64,000 nucleotides of DNA from Tessaracoccus sp. OH4464_COT-324 (GCF_003932855.1 NZ_RQYZ01000017.1:1-64000), one strand, 5' to 3'. Numbered from the stretch's first letter, positions 24,518-33,104 are shown. Notes: generated by a model from the sequence alone, not told the origin. Made by a program: numbers and translations.

Positions 24518-27354
24518 GTGCTCCCCACGCGAGTGGGGATGATCCGTGACTCGCCCCCGACGGGGCATCAACTGACCCGTGCTCCCCACGCGAGTGGGGA
24601 TGATCCTCCGAGGCCTTCCTGCAGGGCAGGCAGGTTGTCGTGCTCCCCACGCGAGTGGGGATGATCCTACCGGGCTGGCCTCTCTGGTGGCCAGCCTGTC
24701 GTGCTCCCCACGCGAGTGGGGATGATCCCGCCGCCCTCGGCGGGCGTCGGGTGTCCTTGATGTGCTCCCCACGCGAGTGGGGATGATCCTACCGACTCAG
24801 TCCGCAGGGCCGACGCATGTACGTGCTCCCCACGCGAGTGGGGATGATCCATACAGAACCATCCGCGACGGAGACGACCGCATGTGCTCCCCACGCGAGT
24901 GGGGATAATCCGCACGTCGCACCCTACGCCAACATCAACCGTGGGTGCTCCCCACGCGAGTGGGGATGATCCGCATGCGGTAGATCCCCGCCGGAGAGGG
25001 GGTGGGTGCTCCCCACGCGAGTGGGGATGATCCGGCTATCAGCGGGAACCGCACAACCAAGGCCGTGTGCTCCCCACGCGAGTGGGGATGATCCGAAGCA
25101 GCCCGGTGCCCACACGGCGCTGAACGCGTGCTCCCCACGCGAGTGGGGATGATCCCTTGGTCGCCCCGTCCGCCGAAGCGGCAGAAGCGTGCTCCCCACG
25201 CGAGTGGGGATGAATCGATCGCTGGGAAAGCTACGCATGCCTGACCGGAGTGCTCCCCACGCGAGTGGGGATGATCCATTTTCCGTTCGATGGTGGTTAG
25301 GCGGTCGTGGGTGCTCCCCACGCGAGTGGGGATGATCCGACTATTCCGAGTGGCTGGGCAGCTCCGATGGCGTGCTCCCCACGCGAGTGGGGATGATCCG
25401 CAGCCTCTGTGACGATAGAGACCTGCCCGGACGTGCTCCCCACGCGAGTGGGGATGATCCGATTTGCAGCCACGCGCGAGGCGCGAGGGTGTCGTGCTCC
25501 CCACGCGAGTGGGGATGATCCCCTGACGGACGCCGACCTGCCCCGCGCCAACCTGTGCTCCCCACGCGAGTGGGGATGATCCCGCGTACTTCGTCCCGAC
25601 GTGGCAGGGGTGGCGGTGCTCCCCACGCGAGTGGGGATGATCCGAGCTAGCCCGATCCGTGGGCTCCATCCGCGACGTGCTCCCCACGCGAGTGGGGATG
25701 ATCCCTATTCGTGCCGCTGAGTAGGCGGGCCAAGGAAGTGCTCCCCACGCGAGTGGGGATGATCCTAGGCTCTTGGCGGAGCTATTGCTTACGCGGTCGT
25801 GCTCCCCACGCGAGTGGGGATGATCCTGTGACCATACACGCCCCGACCCCAGGGCAGGTGTGCTCCCCACGCGAGTGGGGATGATCCGCCCATCGTCAAT
25901 GCCTGGCGCTGCGCCAACCCGTGCTCCCCACGCGAGTGGGGATGATCCTCTCGTGCTGTGCCACGGATCACACCTCCCAACGTGCTCCCCACGCGAGTGG
26001 GGATGATCCGCGCCTTGGCGGCGGCTTTTGCGCCAGCCACGAGTGCTCCCCACGCGAGTGGGGATGATCCGGCCATCGCAGCGGAGATCAGAGCCGCTGT
26101 AGCGTGCTCCCCACGCGAGTGGGGATGATCCGCCGCCCGGACGGCTTGGCGAGCAGGCCGGTCAGTGCTCCCCACGCGAGTGGGGATGATCCGGGAATCC
26201 CCACGGCGTGGCGTGCCAGCGTGGAGTGCTCCCCACGCGAGTGGGGATGATCCGCCGCGAAGGGGCTGATCCACCCCGACCACCTGGTGCTCCCCACGCG
26301 AGTGGGGATGATCCACACTGCTCACCGTTTCCGCGATCGGCCTGTCGGTGCTCCCCACGCGAGTGGGGATGATCCACGCCCTGGCCGGTCGCAGCAGTCA
26401 ACAACGACGTGCTCCCCACGCGAGTGGGGATGATCCGCCACCCCTGTGCTGCCCATCGAGTCCCCGGACGTGCTCCCCACGCGAGTGGGGATGATCCTTT
26501 CCGCATTTTCTGGCAGCCCTTCCGCAAGCTGTGCTCCCCACGCGAGTGGGGATGATCCCAGCTCGGCGTGACGAAGCTGCTCGGCTGCGACGTGCTCCCC
26601 ACGCGAGTGGGGATGATCCCCACCTGCCCCAGGTCCTCGCGCCAGGTGGCGAGTGCTCCCCACGCGAGTGGGGATGATCCGCTGATGGGTGCCCCATTTC
26701 GCCACCCCGAGGGGTGCTCCCCACGCGAGTGGGGATGATCCGCTGCTCAAACGGAAAGGGAAACAGCGGCAGCCGTGCTCCCCACGCGAGTGGGGATGAT
26801 CCTGATCTATCCGCCAAGGTGCAAAAGGCGTCCCCGTGCTCCCCACGCGAGTGGGGATGATCCGCCAGGGGGCAAGGATGGTCCGCGCCGATGCCATGTG
26901 CTCCCCACGCGAGTGGGGATGATCCGCCGGAAGCGGCGCCTCCCCGGCACGCCTTAGGGGTGCTCCCCACGCGAGTGGGGATGATCCGCCCTTGCGATCC
27001 ATCAGCGCGCAACTGCCGACGTGCTCCCCACGCGAGTGGGGATGATCCTGTGCGGCCTGCCACGCGGACTCCGACGAGGACGTGCTCCCCACGCGAGTGG
27101 GGATGATCCCTCGTAGGTGCCGCGCCCTTGCCGGTAGTCCTGGTGCTCCCCACGCGAGTGGGGATGATCCCGGTCACGTATGACCAGTTGGCGGCGCCGG
27201 TGCGGTGCTCCCCACGCGAGTGGGGATGATCCCAGAGACTCGGCTTCGGTGATGTAGTCGCGGGTGTGCTCCCCACGCGAGTGGGGATGATCCGAACTCC
27301 CGCAGGCTGGACCCCAATGGGATGCGGTGCTCCCCACGCGAGTGGGGATGATCC

Positions 27355-27442
27355 GTCGGCCTCGGGCAGCAGCAGGCCGGAGAAGCCGTGCTCCCCACGC
27401 GGATGATCCGTCGGCCTCGGGCAGCAGCAGGCCGGAGAAGCC
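27355..27442 (+). repeat. Duplicated spacer flanking a truncated repeat
   Basis: Spacers 27355-27387 and 27410-27442 are identical over 33 nt. Between them the repeat at 27388-27409 is only 22 nt, having lost GAGTGG, the 3' half of its hairpin. The damaged repeat cannot form the Cas6e stem, so this junction should not be cut and the two spacers would stay fused. Confidence 0.9.
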
Positions 27443-27784
27443 GTGCTCCCCACGCGAGTGGGGATGATCCGATCACCGCCTCCGTTGCCAAGCAAACCGC
27501 CGAGTGCTCCCCACGCGAGTGGGGATGATCCGTTATTAACATGATGGGAGAGTGAAAGTGGAAGGTGCTCCCCACGCGAGTGGGGATGATCCGCGGTAGC
27601 CGCCGAGGCGATGCAACAACAACCGGTGCTCCCCACGCGAGTGGGGATGATCCGTTGTTGACGACTGGGATGTTCTTGGGGGGCAGGTGCTCCCCACGCG
27701 AGTGGGGATGATCCTGGGACTCAGGATGGACCGTCGCAGCCCGCGTCGTGCTCCCCACACGAGTGGGGATGCTCCAGAGTCCGA

Positions 27785-27790
27785 TAGACT
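27785..27790 (+). promoter_or_regulatory. Candidate -10 box for the ASCH gene
   Basis: TAGACT lies six bases before the ATG at 27797, ten bases after the last main-array repeat. The spacing matches other apparently leaderless genes here. No -35 is evident, so read-through from the array is an alternative source of transcript. Confidence 0.4.
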
Positions 27791-27796
27791 GGCGAG

Positions 27797-28219
27797 ATGA
27801 AGGCTCTCACAGTGCGCTATCCTTGGGCACAATTTATCGCCGCTGGAGCGAAAACTGTCGAAAACCGCAATTGGCGCCCCGCATCTCTGCCTGCTCAGAT
27901 AGCCATCCACGCTGGGGTTGGGGCAGATCCCGTCCCGGGGGATATGGCTGCGCCGCCAAAGGATCGGCTAGGACAGGCGGTTGCCCTGGTAACCGTGGCC
28001 AGCTGCCATGCCCCCGGGACGGAATGTGGCGCGGCCTGCGCGGTTTGGGGCGATCCCGATTCTCGGTGGCACTGGGTACTGAGCGACATGAAGGAATTGC
28101 CCCCGGGTCCGAAGCTCCGCGGGCAGCTTGGCCTGTGGGATCTGTCGCTGCACGATATAACGGTCGCCCCGATGGTGGGCGCTCCCCACGCAAGTGAGGA
28201 TGATCCGTCGATAGGATAG
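27797..28219 (+). CDS. ASCH-domain protein inside the CRISPR locus
   Basis: The 140-residue product begins MKALTVRYPWAQFIAAGAK followed by TVENRNWRP, the classic start of ASCH (PUA-like) proteins, and continues with IAIHAG near residue 36 and GQLGLWDL near residue 109. ASCH domains bind RNA or modified nucleosides; some are nucleases or N4-acetylcytidine hydrolases. The domain ends near residue 115. The last dozen or so codons run through the degenerate repeat at 28179-28206, so the C-terminus (GAPHASEDDP) is repeat-derived. The gene starts 21 bases after the last main-array repeat and is followed by three divergent repeats, so it sits between the array body and its trailer. It is either cargo inserted in the old end of the array or a gene the array grew against. 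Confidence 0.8.
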   Translation: MKALTVRYPWAQFIAAGAKTVENRNWRPASLPAQIAIHAGVGADPVPGDMAAPPKDRLGQAVALVTVASCHAPGTECGAACAVWGDPDSRWHWVLSDMKELPPGPKLRGQLGLWDLSLHDITVAPMVGAPHASEDDPSIG

Positions 28220-28329
28220 AAGGGGAACTGATCCTCAACCGTGCTCCCCACGCGAGTGGGGATGGTTCGGCGATGCTCGCCGCCCGCAAGCGCATCACCC
28301 GGTGCTCCCCACGCAAGTGGGGATGGTTC
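28179..28329 (+). CRISPR. Trailer block of three degenerate repeats
   Basis: Repeats lie at 28179-28206 (GCGCT start, GCAAG loop, GTGAGG stem), 28241-28268 and 28302-28329 (both ending ATGGTTC instead of ATGATCC). Spacers of 34 and 33 nt separate them. They are in the same orientation as the main array and represent its oldest end. The shared ATGGTTC tail suggests an ancestral or different repeat variant. The first repeat has a broken stem pair and encodes the end of the ASCH ORF. Confidence 0.9.
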
Positions 28330-28665
28330 TGTGCGCTTTCGTCGGTGGTGTTGTTATGGGAGTCGCGCCTAGAGGCCTATTCCAAAGGTCGTGCCGGGCT
28401 GCCGCACGTCGGATCGGGCGGTAAGAGCCCAGTACCTTGGTAAAAGCGTTCAGCGCAGAAGGCGAATGTTGACGCCTCTCTTGTATCGGCCGGAGTGTCC
28501 TCCCCCAGACGGCATCGGAACAATCTCTCGTGGAACTGATCCGACTACGGGGAATGAGGAACCACCCAGTTGTGTGTTCCTCAGAAGCTTGGGACTCCTT
28601 CCCGCCGAGGACTTCGCCATGACAACGTGAGGCTCCGCAACAGGCGTACACAACCCACCGAGCCA
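28330..28665. other. Intergenic region without a recognisable gene
   Basis: These 336 bases hold only overlapping short open frames with no recognisable motif, including a minus-strand one that runs back into the trailer repeats. No further repeats, tRNA or insertion-sequence ends are visible. It may be decayed coding DNA beyond the array. Confidence 0.5.
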
Positions 28666-28707
28666 AAAAATTGGGGTGGCACGAGCGATAGCCCATGCCA
28701 CCCCAAA
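28666..28707 (-). terminator. Intrinsic terminator of the secreted-protein gene
   Basis: Read on the minus strand, TTGGGGTGGCA (28697-28707) pairs perfectly with TGCCACCCCAA (28672-28682) over 11 bp with a 14-nt loop and runs into six T residues. It lies just downstream of the stop codon at 28723. Confidence 0.9.
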
Positions 28708-28722
28708 GTGGTTGCAACAGGA

Positions 28723-29646
28723 TCAGACGCCAGTGCTAGGCAGAGAAGGCTTGCCAGGCTTACCAGGCTTGGTCGGTGCAGGTTTGCCAGGCTTGGTCGG
28801 CTTGTCGTCGGGCTTGCCCGGGTTGGTCACCTGGGGGATACCCGCGATGTAGGTCAGGGTCACCATCTGCGGAGAAACCCACTCGTAGCCGGGCTTGGCG
28901 TTGCGCAGCCGCAGCTGGTAGGTGCCGCTTTGCAGGCTGTCCGGGACCTCCCAGGCCACAGGGCTCTGGGTGGCGCCTTCCTTGGTGACCTCGACCCACT
29001 GATCCCCGATCTTCAGGTCGACGCGGTAGTCGGACAGCTCAGGGTTGGCACCGACGATGTACTGCGTCGGAAAAGCGGAGATGCCGGGCTTGGTCTTATC
29101 GATAGTCACCTCGTAGGAGGCGAATCCGATGCGCGCAGCCGAACCGTAGTGATGAGCCTTGGCAGTCTGCAGCTCAACCGTATTGAAGATCCCCTTCTTA
29201 CCCAGCCGCGAGAAGAACTCACCGTCTTCGACCTGCTTCTGGGTGAGCCCTGCCTGCAGCACGGTGATACCCGAACCGATCTCGAGGTCGGCGGGCACCT
29301 TCACCTCGTGGATGCCACTGCCGAGCTTGAAGGGGGTGCCGACCTGCTTGAACACCGTGAAGGGGTTGGGCTGGCCGTTGTGCTCCTTGTCGAACGAGGG
29401 TTGAGCGCGGGTCACCTGGTAGAAGGCGAACGACGCCTCCTCGTCCTTGGGCAGGCCGACGTCAACCCGCGTCATCTCGCCCGGACGCAGCACGCTCGTC
29501 CCGGCGGTGAAGCCGACCGAGCAGATCGGACCACCGGGCGGGCAGGCCTTCGCCAAGTCCTCGCCCTCCAGGGCATGGGCAGGGGTGACAACAAAAGCAC
29601 TTGTGGCGACGACCGCCGCCGCAAAAGCTGCGAGTATTTTCTTCAC
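28723..29646 (-). CDS. Secreted protein ending in a bare LPXTG-like motif
   Basis: The 307-residue product starts at GTG 29646, seven bases after a GGAAGGA ribosome site; the longer frame upstream lacks one. Residues 1-25 form a signal peptide (KKILAAFAAAVV core, AHA cleavage). The mature part is a beta-rich domain of about 240 residues, followed by a Pro-Lys-Gly stretch of KPGKP units typical of wall-spanning linkers. It ends LPSTGV then stop. LPSTG matches the sortase motif, but the usual hydrophobic segment and basic tail are absent, and none appears after the stop in any frame I checked. It may be released rather than anchored. It is divergent from the riboswitch-controlled B12 importer, but no B12 role can be shown. 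Confidence 0.8.
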   Translation of the reverse strand: MKKILAAFAAAVVATSAFVVTPAHALEGEDLAKACPPGGPICSVGFTAGTSVLRPGEMTRVDVGLPKDEEASFAFYQVTRAQPSFDKEHNGQPNPFTVFKQVGTPFKLGSGIHEVKVPADLEIGSGITVLQAGLTQKQVEDGEFFSRLGKKGIFNTVELQTAKAHHYGSAARIGFASYEVTIDKTKPGISAFPTQYIVGANPELSDYRVDLKIGDQWVEVTKEGATQSPVAWEVPDSLQSGTYQLRLRNAKPGYEWVSPQMVTLTYIAGIPQVTNPGKPDDKPTKPGKPAPTKPGKPGKPSLPSTGV

Positions 29647-29820
29647 AGACTTTCCTTCCGTTAGTAACTTCAGATCCGCCCGAAGTTCTGGGACGGACCG
29701 CAAGAAAGACTAACAGCAGATCCGGCTCAGGGACAGGAGAACCGGCTGGAAGCCATCGGCCCCGCCCCAGACGCCCACCGGATGATGGGCTCAGAGGCAA
29801 CCACTGTTAAGCTGCACCCA

Positions 29821-29969
29821 GAAGCTGTATGTGCCACAGGCACGGGAACCCGGTGAGACTCCGGGGCTGACGCGCAGCGGTAACGGTGACGAGTCGACGA
29901 ATACGGCCACTGGGAGCCCCCGGGAAGGCAGTTGACGAGGATGATCCGAAGCCCGAAGACCACAGCTTC
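29821..29969 (+). ncRNA. Cobalamin (AdoCbl) riboswitch
   Basis: P1 is formed by GAAGCTGT (29821-29828) and ACAGCTTC (29962-29969), eight perfect pairs. Inside are the conserved cobalamin blocks in order: GGGAACCCGGTG with GACTCC, GGCTGACGCGCAGCGGT, GCCACTGG, GGGAAGGC, GATGATCCG, and a B12 box AGCCCGAAGACC. It lies about 55 nt upstream of btuC, so B12 binding probably hides the translation start or ends the transcript. A TGTTAA at 29805-29810 is a possible -10. Confidence 0.93.
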
Positions 29970-30025
29970 GCGGAGAGTTCGCATGAGGGCCTCGCGGTAA
30001 GGCTCGTGGATCGTGGAGTCACTTG

Positions 30026-31087
30026 GTGGCAATTTGGAAGAATGTGCACAGCTGGCTGAAACGCCTCAGCCCGCTGCTGGCACTCGTGATCGTCGCAATC
30101 ACAGCGGTGAGTGTCGTCTACTCAGTCAACATCGGTTCTGAGTCCCTGGACAGTTCCGCTGTCTGGGACGTTATCCGCAGCAAACTTGCAGGCGAGATGA
30201 GTGGCCATCCCACCGTCGAGACCATCGTCTGGGAGTTGCGCCTACCCCGCGCGCTCCTAGCCGTCATCGTCGGGGCCGGCCTGGGTATTGCAGGCTGCGG
30301 GATGCAGACCCTGGTGCGCAACCCACTCGCCGACCCCTACCTGCTGGGCGTCTCCGCGGGCGCTTCGGTGGGCGCAACAGCCGTGATCACCTTTGGCGTC
30401 CTCTCTAGCTTCGGGCTGTGGTCCATCTCGGTGGGCGCGCTTCTCGGCTCGCTCGCCGCAGCCCTGGCTGTATACCTGGTAGCGATGGCGCAGGGCGGGT
30501 TGACCCCGATCCGGCTGGTCCTGTCCGGCGTCGTGCTCTCCTCGGCTTTCTCCGCGATAGCCAGCTTCCTCGTTTTCAAGGGACCCGATCCGCGTGCCGC
30601 GCAGTCCGTGCTCTTCTGGTTGCTGGGCAGCGTATCCGGCGCGCAATGGAACAAGCTAGCGCTGCCCGCGGTCGTCGTCGCGGTCTGCCTGCTCCTGCTG
30701 CTGCTCGGCCACAATTGGCTGGATGCGCTCGCCTGGGGACCGGACTCCGCCGCGGCGCTGGGCGTCCCGGTCAACCGGGTTCGGCAGGGCCTCTTCCTTA
30801 TCCTGGCGGTGCTGGTGGGCGTACTGGTGGCGGTTTCCGGTGGCATCGGCTTCGTCGGCCTGGTCATCCCCCACTTGTGCCGCATGGTGGTCGGTTCCCT
30901 GCATCGACGGCTCCTCCCCCTCGCCGCAACCGTGGGTGGCCTGTTCCTGCTCTGGGTGGATGTGCTCTCCCGGGTAGTGGCCGCACCAGCCGAGGTTCCA
31001 CTAGGCGTCGTCACCGGCCTGATCGGCGCCCCCGTGTTCCTCATCGTCATGGGCCGCCGCAGCTACGGATTCGGAGGTGCCGCATGA
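30026..31087 (+). CDS. btuC: Cobalamin ABC transporter permease (FecCD/BtuC family)
   Basis: This is a 353-residue integral membrane protein of the FecCD family with about ten hydrophobic helices. Family motifs include LRLPRALLAVIVGAGLG near residue 75, CGMQTLVRNPLADPYLLG near residue 93, and GGIGFVGLVIPHLCRM near residue 270, the region that contacts the ATPase. The GTG at 30026 is seven bases after GGAG; the adjacent TTG at 30023 is possible. FecCD permeases also carry siderophores or haem, but the riboswitch upstream makes cobalamin or another corrinoid the likely substrate. The stop overlaps the ATPase ATG. Confidence 0.88.
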   Translation: MAIWKNVHSWLKRLSPLLALVIVAITAVSVVYSVNIGSESLDSSAVWDVIRSKLAGEMSGHPTVETIVWELRLPRALLAVIVGAGLGIAGCGMQTLVRNPLADPYLLGVSAGASVGATAVITFGVLSSFGLWSISVGALLGSLAAALAVYLVAMAQGGLTPIRLVLSGVVLSSAFSAIASFLVFKGPDPRAAQSVLFWLLGSVSGAQWNKLALPAVVVAVCLLLLLLGHNWLDALAWGPDSAAALGVPVNRVRQGLFLILAVLVGVLVAVSGGIGFVGLVIPHLCRMVVGSLHRRLLPLAATVGGLFLLWVDVLSRVVAAPAEVPLGVVTGLIGAPVFLIVMGRRSYGFGGAA

Positions 31088-31869
31088 CCCGCTTGGACGC
31101 AGAGAACCTGACCTGCAAGATCGGCCACCGCGTGATCGTGCGCGACGTCAGCCTGAGCGTCGAGCCCAAGACCATGACCGCGATCATTGGCGTCAACGGC
31201 GTGGGAAAGTCCACCCTGATGCGGGCGCTGGCTGGCATCAACCCTCCGGCCAACGGGAGGGTGCTCGTCGACGGCAAGGATCTGACCGCCCTGACACCCC
31301 GCGAGCGAGCCCGAAGCATCGCGTTCGTCGCTCAGGAAGAGGCCGCCCCCGAGGATCTCACCCTCACCGAAATGATCATGCTGGGCCGACTCCCCCACCT
31401 CATGCCGTGGGCCGTAGGCAGCGCCCGCGAACGAAAGATCGTCTCGGACTGCCTGGAGTTGGTGGGCCTAACCAAGCTCGCCAACCGACGCTGCAGCCAG
31501 CTCTCCGGCGGTGAGCGCCGACGCGCGATGCTCGCCAAAGGCCTGGCCCAGGGCACCGAACTCTTGCTCCTCGACGAACCAACCAACCACCTAGACGTTC
31601 ACCACCAGATCCATCTTCTTCAAACGATGCGCGCCACCGGCCGCACCATCGTCGCCACCATTCACGACCTCGACCTTGCCATGGGCTGGTTTGATCGCGT
31701 GATCATCCTCGCGGACGGCAAAACCCTCGCGCTGGGGGCTCCGCCACAGACCATGTCCGTCGAAAACCTGGACCACGCTTTCAAAGTAGTTGCCCGGCAA
31801 ATACCGCCCGTCGACGATGGTGTCCGCCACCTCGTAATCGACGGATTGTCCGACACCCCTCACCACTAA
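31084..31869 (+). CDS. btuD: Cobalamin ABC transporter ATPase
   Basis: This 261-residue ATPase shows Walker A GVNGVGKST near residue 38, the Q-loop FVAQEE, signature LSGGERRRAMLAKGLAQ near residue 139, Walker B LLLLDEPTNHLD, and the H-loop TIHDLDLA. The DEPTNHLD form is typical of FecE/BtuD ATPases. The ATG at 31084 overlaps the btuC stop as ATGA; the open frame extending to 30418 is btuC read in another frame. The C-terminal tail after residue 225 is slightly extended. Confidence 0.9.
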   Translation: MTRLDAENLTCKIGHRVIVRDVSLSVEPKTMTAIIGVNGVGKSTLMRALAGINPPANGRVLVDGKDLTALTPRERARSIAFVAQEEAAPEDLTLTEMIMLGRLPHLMPWAVGSARERKIVSDCLELVGLTKLANRRCSQLSGGERRRAMLAKGLAQGTELLLLDEPTNHLDVHHQIHLLQTMRATGRTIVATIHDLDLAMGWFDRVIILADGKTLALGAPPQTMSVENLDHAFKVVARQIPPVDDGVRHLVIDGLSDTPHH

Positions 31870-31890
31870 TTAACCCAGTAAGGAAGCAAA

Positions 31891-33015
31891 ATGAAGTTCG
31901 TTCTCCGCACGGCCGCGCTGCTCTGCGCGCCGCTCATCGCGCTCAGCGCATGCTCCTCCACAGCCACTCAGCCCACGGACGCCACCAGCTCCGCGGGCAG
32001 CGCTGCGTCCGCCACTCAGAGCGCTGACATCAACGCCAGTGGCGAGATCAGCGTCACCAACTGCGGCAAGACCCTCAGCCTGCCCGGCCCCGCCAAGAAG
32101 ATGTACATCAACGACGGCAACATCATCGCCCTCGCACTCGCTGCGGGCGCCCACAAGGAGATCACGGCGGTCAGCAGCCTCGGGCGCGACATCCCGGTGC
32201 TGAAGCAGAAGTACGGCGCGGAGGTCGTCGACGGGCTAAACGAGGTGTCCAAGGACTACCCCACCCTCGAATCCATCCTCGCCGCCGCGCCCGATCTCGT
32301 CGTCGCCGGCTGGAACTACGGCTTCTCCGAGGGCAAGAACCTCACCCCCGATATCCTGAAGGAGCGGGGCATCCCCTCCTATCTGCTCACCGAGTCGTGC
32401 CGCCAGGAGGGCAGCAACAAGCGAGGCATCGTCGACCCCTGGGAGGCTGTGCGGATCGACATCAACAACCTCGGCGCCATCACCGGCCACGCTGACACCG
32501 CCAAGGGCGTCATCGAGGACATGGACCAGCGTCTGTCCGCACTTGAGAAGGCCGCCAAGCCTGAGAAACAGCCAGTGGTGTTCGTGTTCGACTCCGCCAA
32601 GGACACCATCTTCACCAGCGGCTCCTTCGGCGCCCCCAATGCCATCATCGAGGCTGCGGGCGGGGTGAACGCCGCCGCGGACGTGGACGACACGTGGACC
32701 ACCGTCAGCTGGGAGAAGCTGGCCACCGCAAAGCCCGACATCATCGCCTTCGTCGAATACCCCGGTCAGAGCTACGAGGATAAGGTGCAGATTCTCAAGG
32801 AACACCCCGTTTCCAAAGACTTCCCTGCTGTCGCGGAGGAACGCTTCGTCAACCTGCCTTACGCGCTGTGGACCGAAAGCCCCATGAACATCGATGCCGC
32901 CGAGTATCTGCGCAAGGCTTTCGAGCAGCACAAGCTGGCGCCGGAGTCGGACGTGAAGATCCACCTCGACATGCCCGCCGAGCTCCCGGGCCTGGGCAAG
33001 CTGCCCAAGAAGTAA
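31891..33015 (+). CDS. btuF: Cobalamin-binding lipoprotein of the ABC importer
   Basis: This 374-residue lipoprotein has a signal peptide with lipobox LSAC and Cys21, a short Ser/Thr/Ala linker, and then a class III periplasmic-binding fold joined by a long helix. Landmarks include LPGPAKKMYINDGN near residue 65, LESILAAAPDLVVAGWNYG near residue 128, and a C-terminal lobe with EAAGGVNAA near residue 253. It would deliver corrinoid to BtuC on the outer face of the membrane. A ribosome site AAGGAAG precedes the ATG, 21 nt after btuD. A strong hairpin follows the gene. Confidence 0.88.
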   Translation: MKFVLRTAALLCAPLIALSACSSTATQPTDATSSAGSAASATQSADINASGEISVTNCGKTLSLPGPAKKMYINDGNIIALALAAGAHKEITAVSSLGRDIPVLKQKYGAEVVDGLNEVSKDYPTLESILAAAPDLVVAGWNYGFSEGKNLTPDILKERGIPSYLLTESCRQEGSNKRGIVDPWEAVRIDINNLGAITGHADTAKGVIEDMDQRLSALEKAAKPEKQPVVFVFDSAKDTIFTSGSFGAPNAIIEAAGGVNAAADVDDTWTTVSWEKLATAKPDIIAFVEYPGQSYEDKVQILKEHPVSKDFPAVAEERFVNLPYALWTESPMNIDAAEYLRKAFEQHKLAPESDVKIHLDMPAELPGLGKLPKK

Positions 33016-33060
33016 GAAGTAACCCGCCCCGGCTCCTGAACCAACGCGAGCCCGAAACCG

Positions 33061-33104
33061 ACCGGCCCGTCGGTAGCCGCTCCCAGCGCTACCGACGGGC
33101 CGGT
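33061..33104 (+). terminator. Hairpin terminator after the B12 importer operon
   Basis: ACCGGCCCGTCGGTAGC (33061-33077) pairs perfectly with 33088-33104 over 17 bp with a 10-nt loop. The following TTCGCCTTCTCC is only moderately T-rich, but the position 45 bases after btuF fits transcription termination. Confidence 0.75.

Larger units (their letters stand above)
14675..27775 (+). CRISPR. Main type I-E CRISPR array, 215 repeats
   Basis: The repeat is 28 nt: GTGCTCCCCAC, GCGA, GTGGGGATGATCC, with a 6-bp stem closed by a GNRA tetraloop. The period is 61 nt, so spacers are 33 nt. Tracking start positions through the block by hand gives 215 repeats and 214 spacers over 13.1 kb. A few spacers are 34 or 35 nt (for example 15191-15224 and 22028-22062). 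The repeat is almost invariant. Exceptions are G to A changes at 19192-19219 (ACACGAG) and 24884-24911 (GATAATCC), GATGAATC at 25189-25216, the six-base deletion at 27388-27409, a 13-bp tail duplication at 24472-24484, and the terminal repeat 27748-27775 (ACACGAG and GATGCTCC). The constancy of the repeats argues for an active array. Confidence 0.98.

Noticed and set aside
15102-27758. Many long open frames across the array, such as minus-strand 20326-21375, 24935-26053 and 26398-27636, with repeating peptides like GSSPLAWGA and DHPHSRGEH
   Set aside because: They are translations of the CRISPR repeat in three frames. The 61-nt period shifts the frame each unit and the repeat has no stop codon in several frames, so open frames arise by chance.
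28295-28717. A 140-codon minus-strand frame between the array and the terminator
   Set aside because: It overlaps the trailer repeats and the terminator and shows no recognisable family. It may be decayed coding DNA but cannot be supported.
28570-29664. A 364-codon plus-strand frame opposite the secreted-protein gene
   Set aside because: It is the antisense shadow of a gene with a signal peptide, ribosome site and terminator; its translation lacks any motif.
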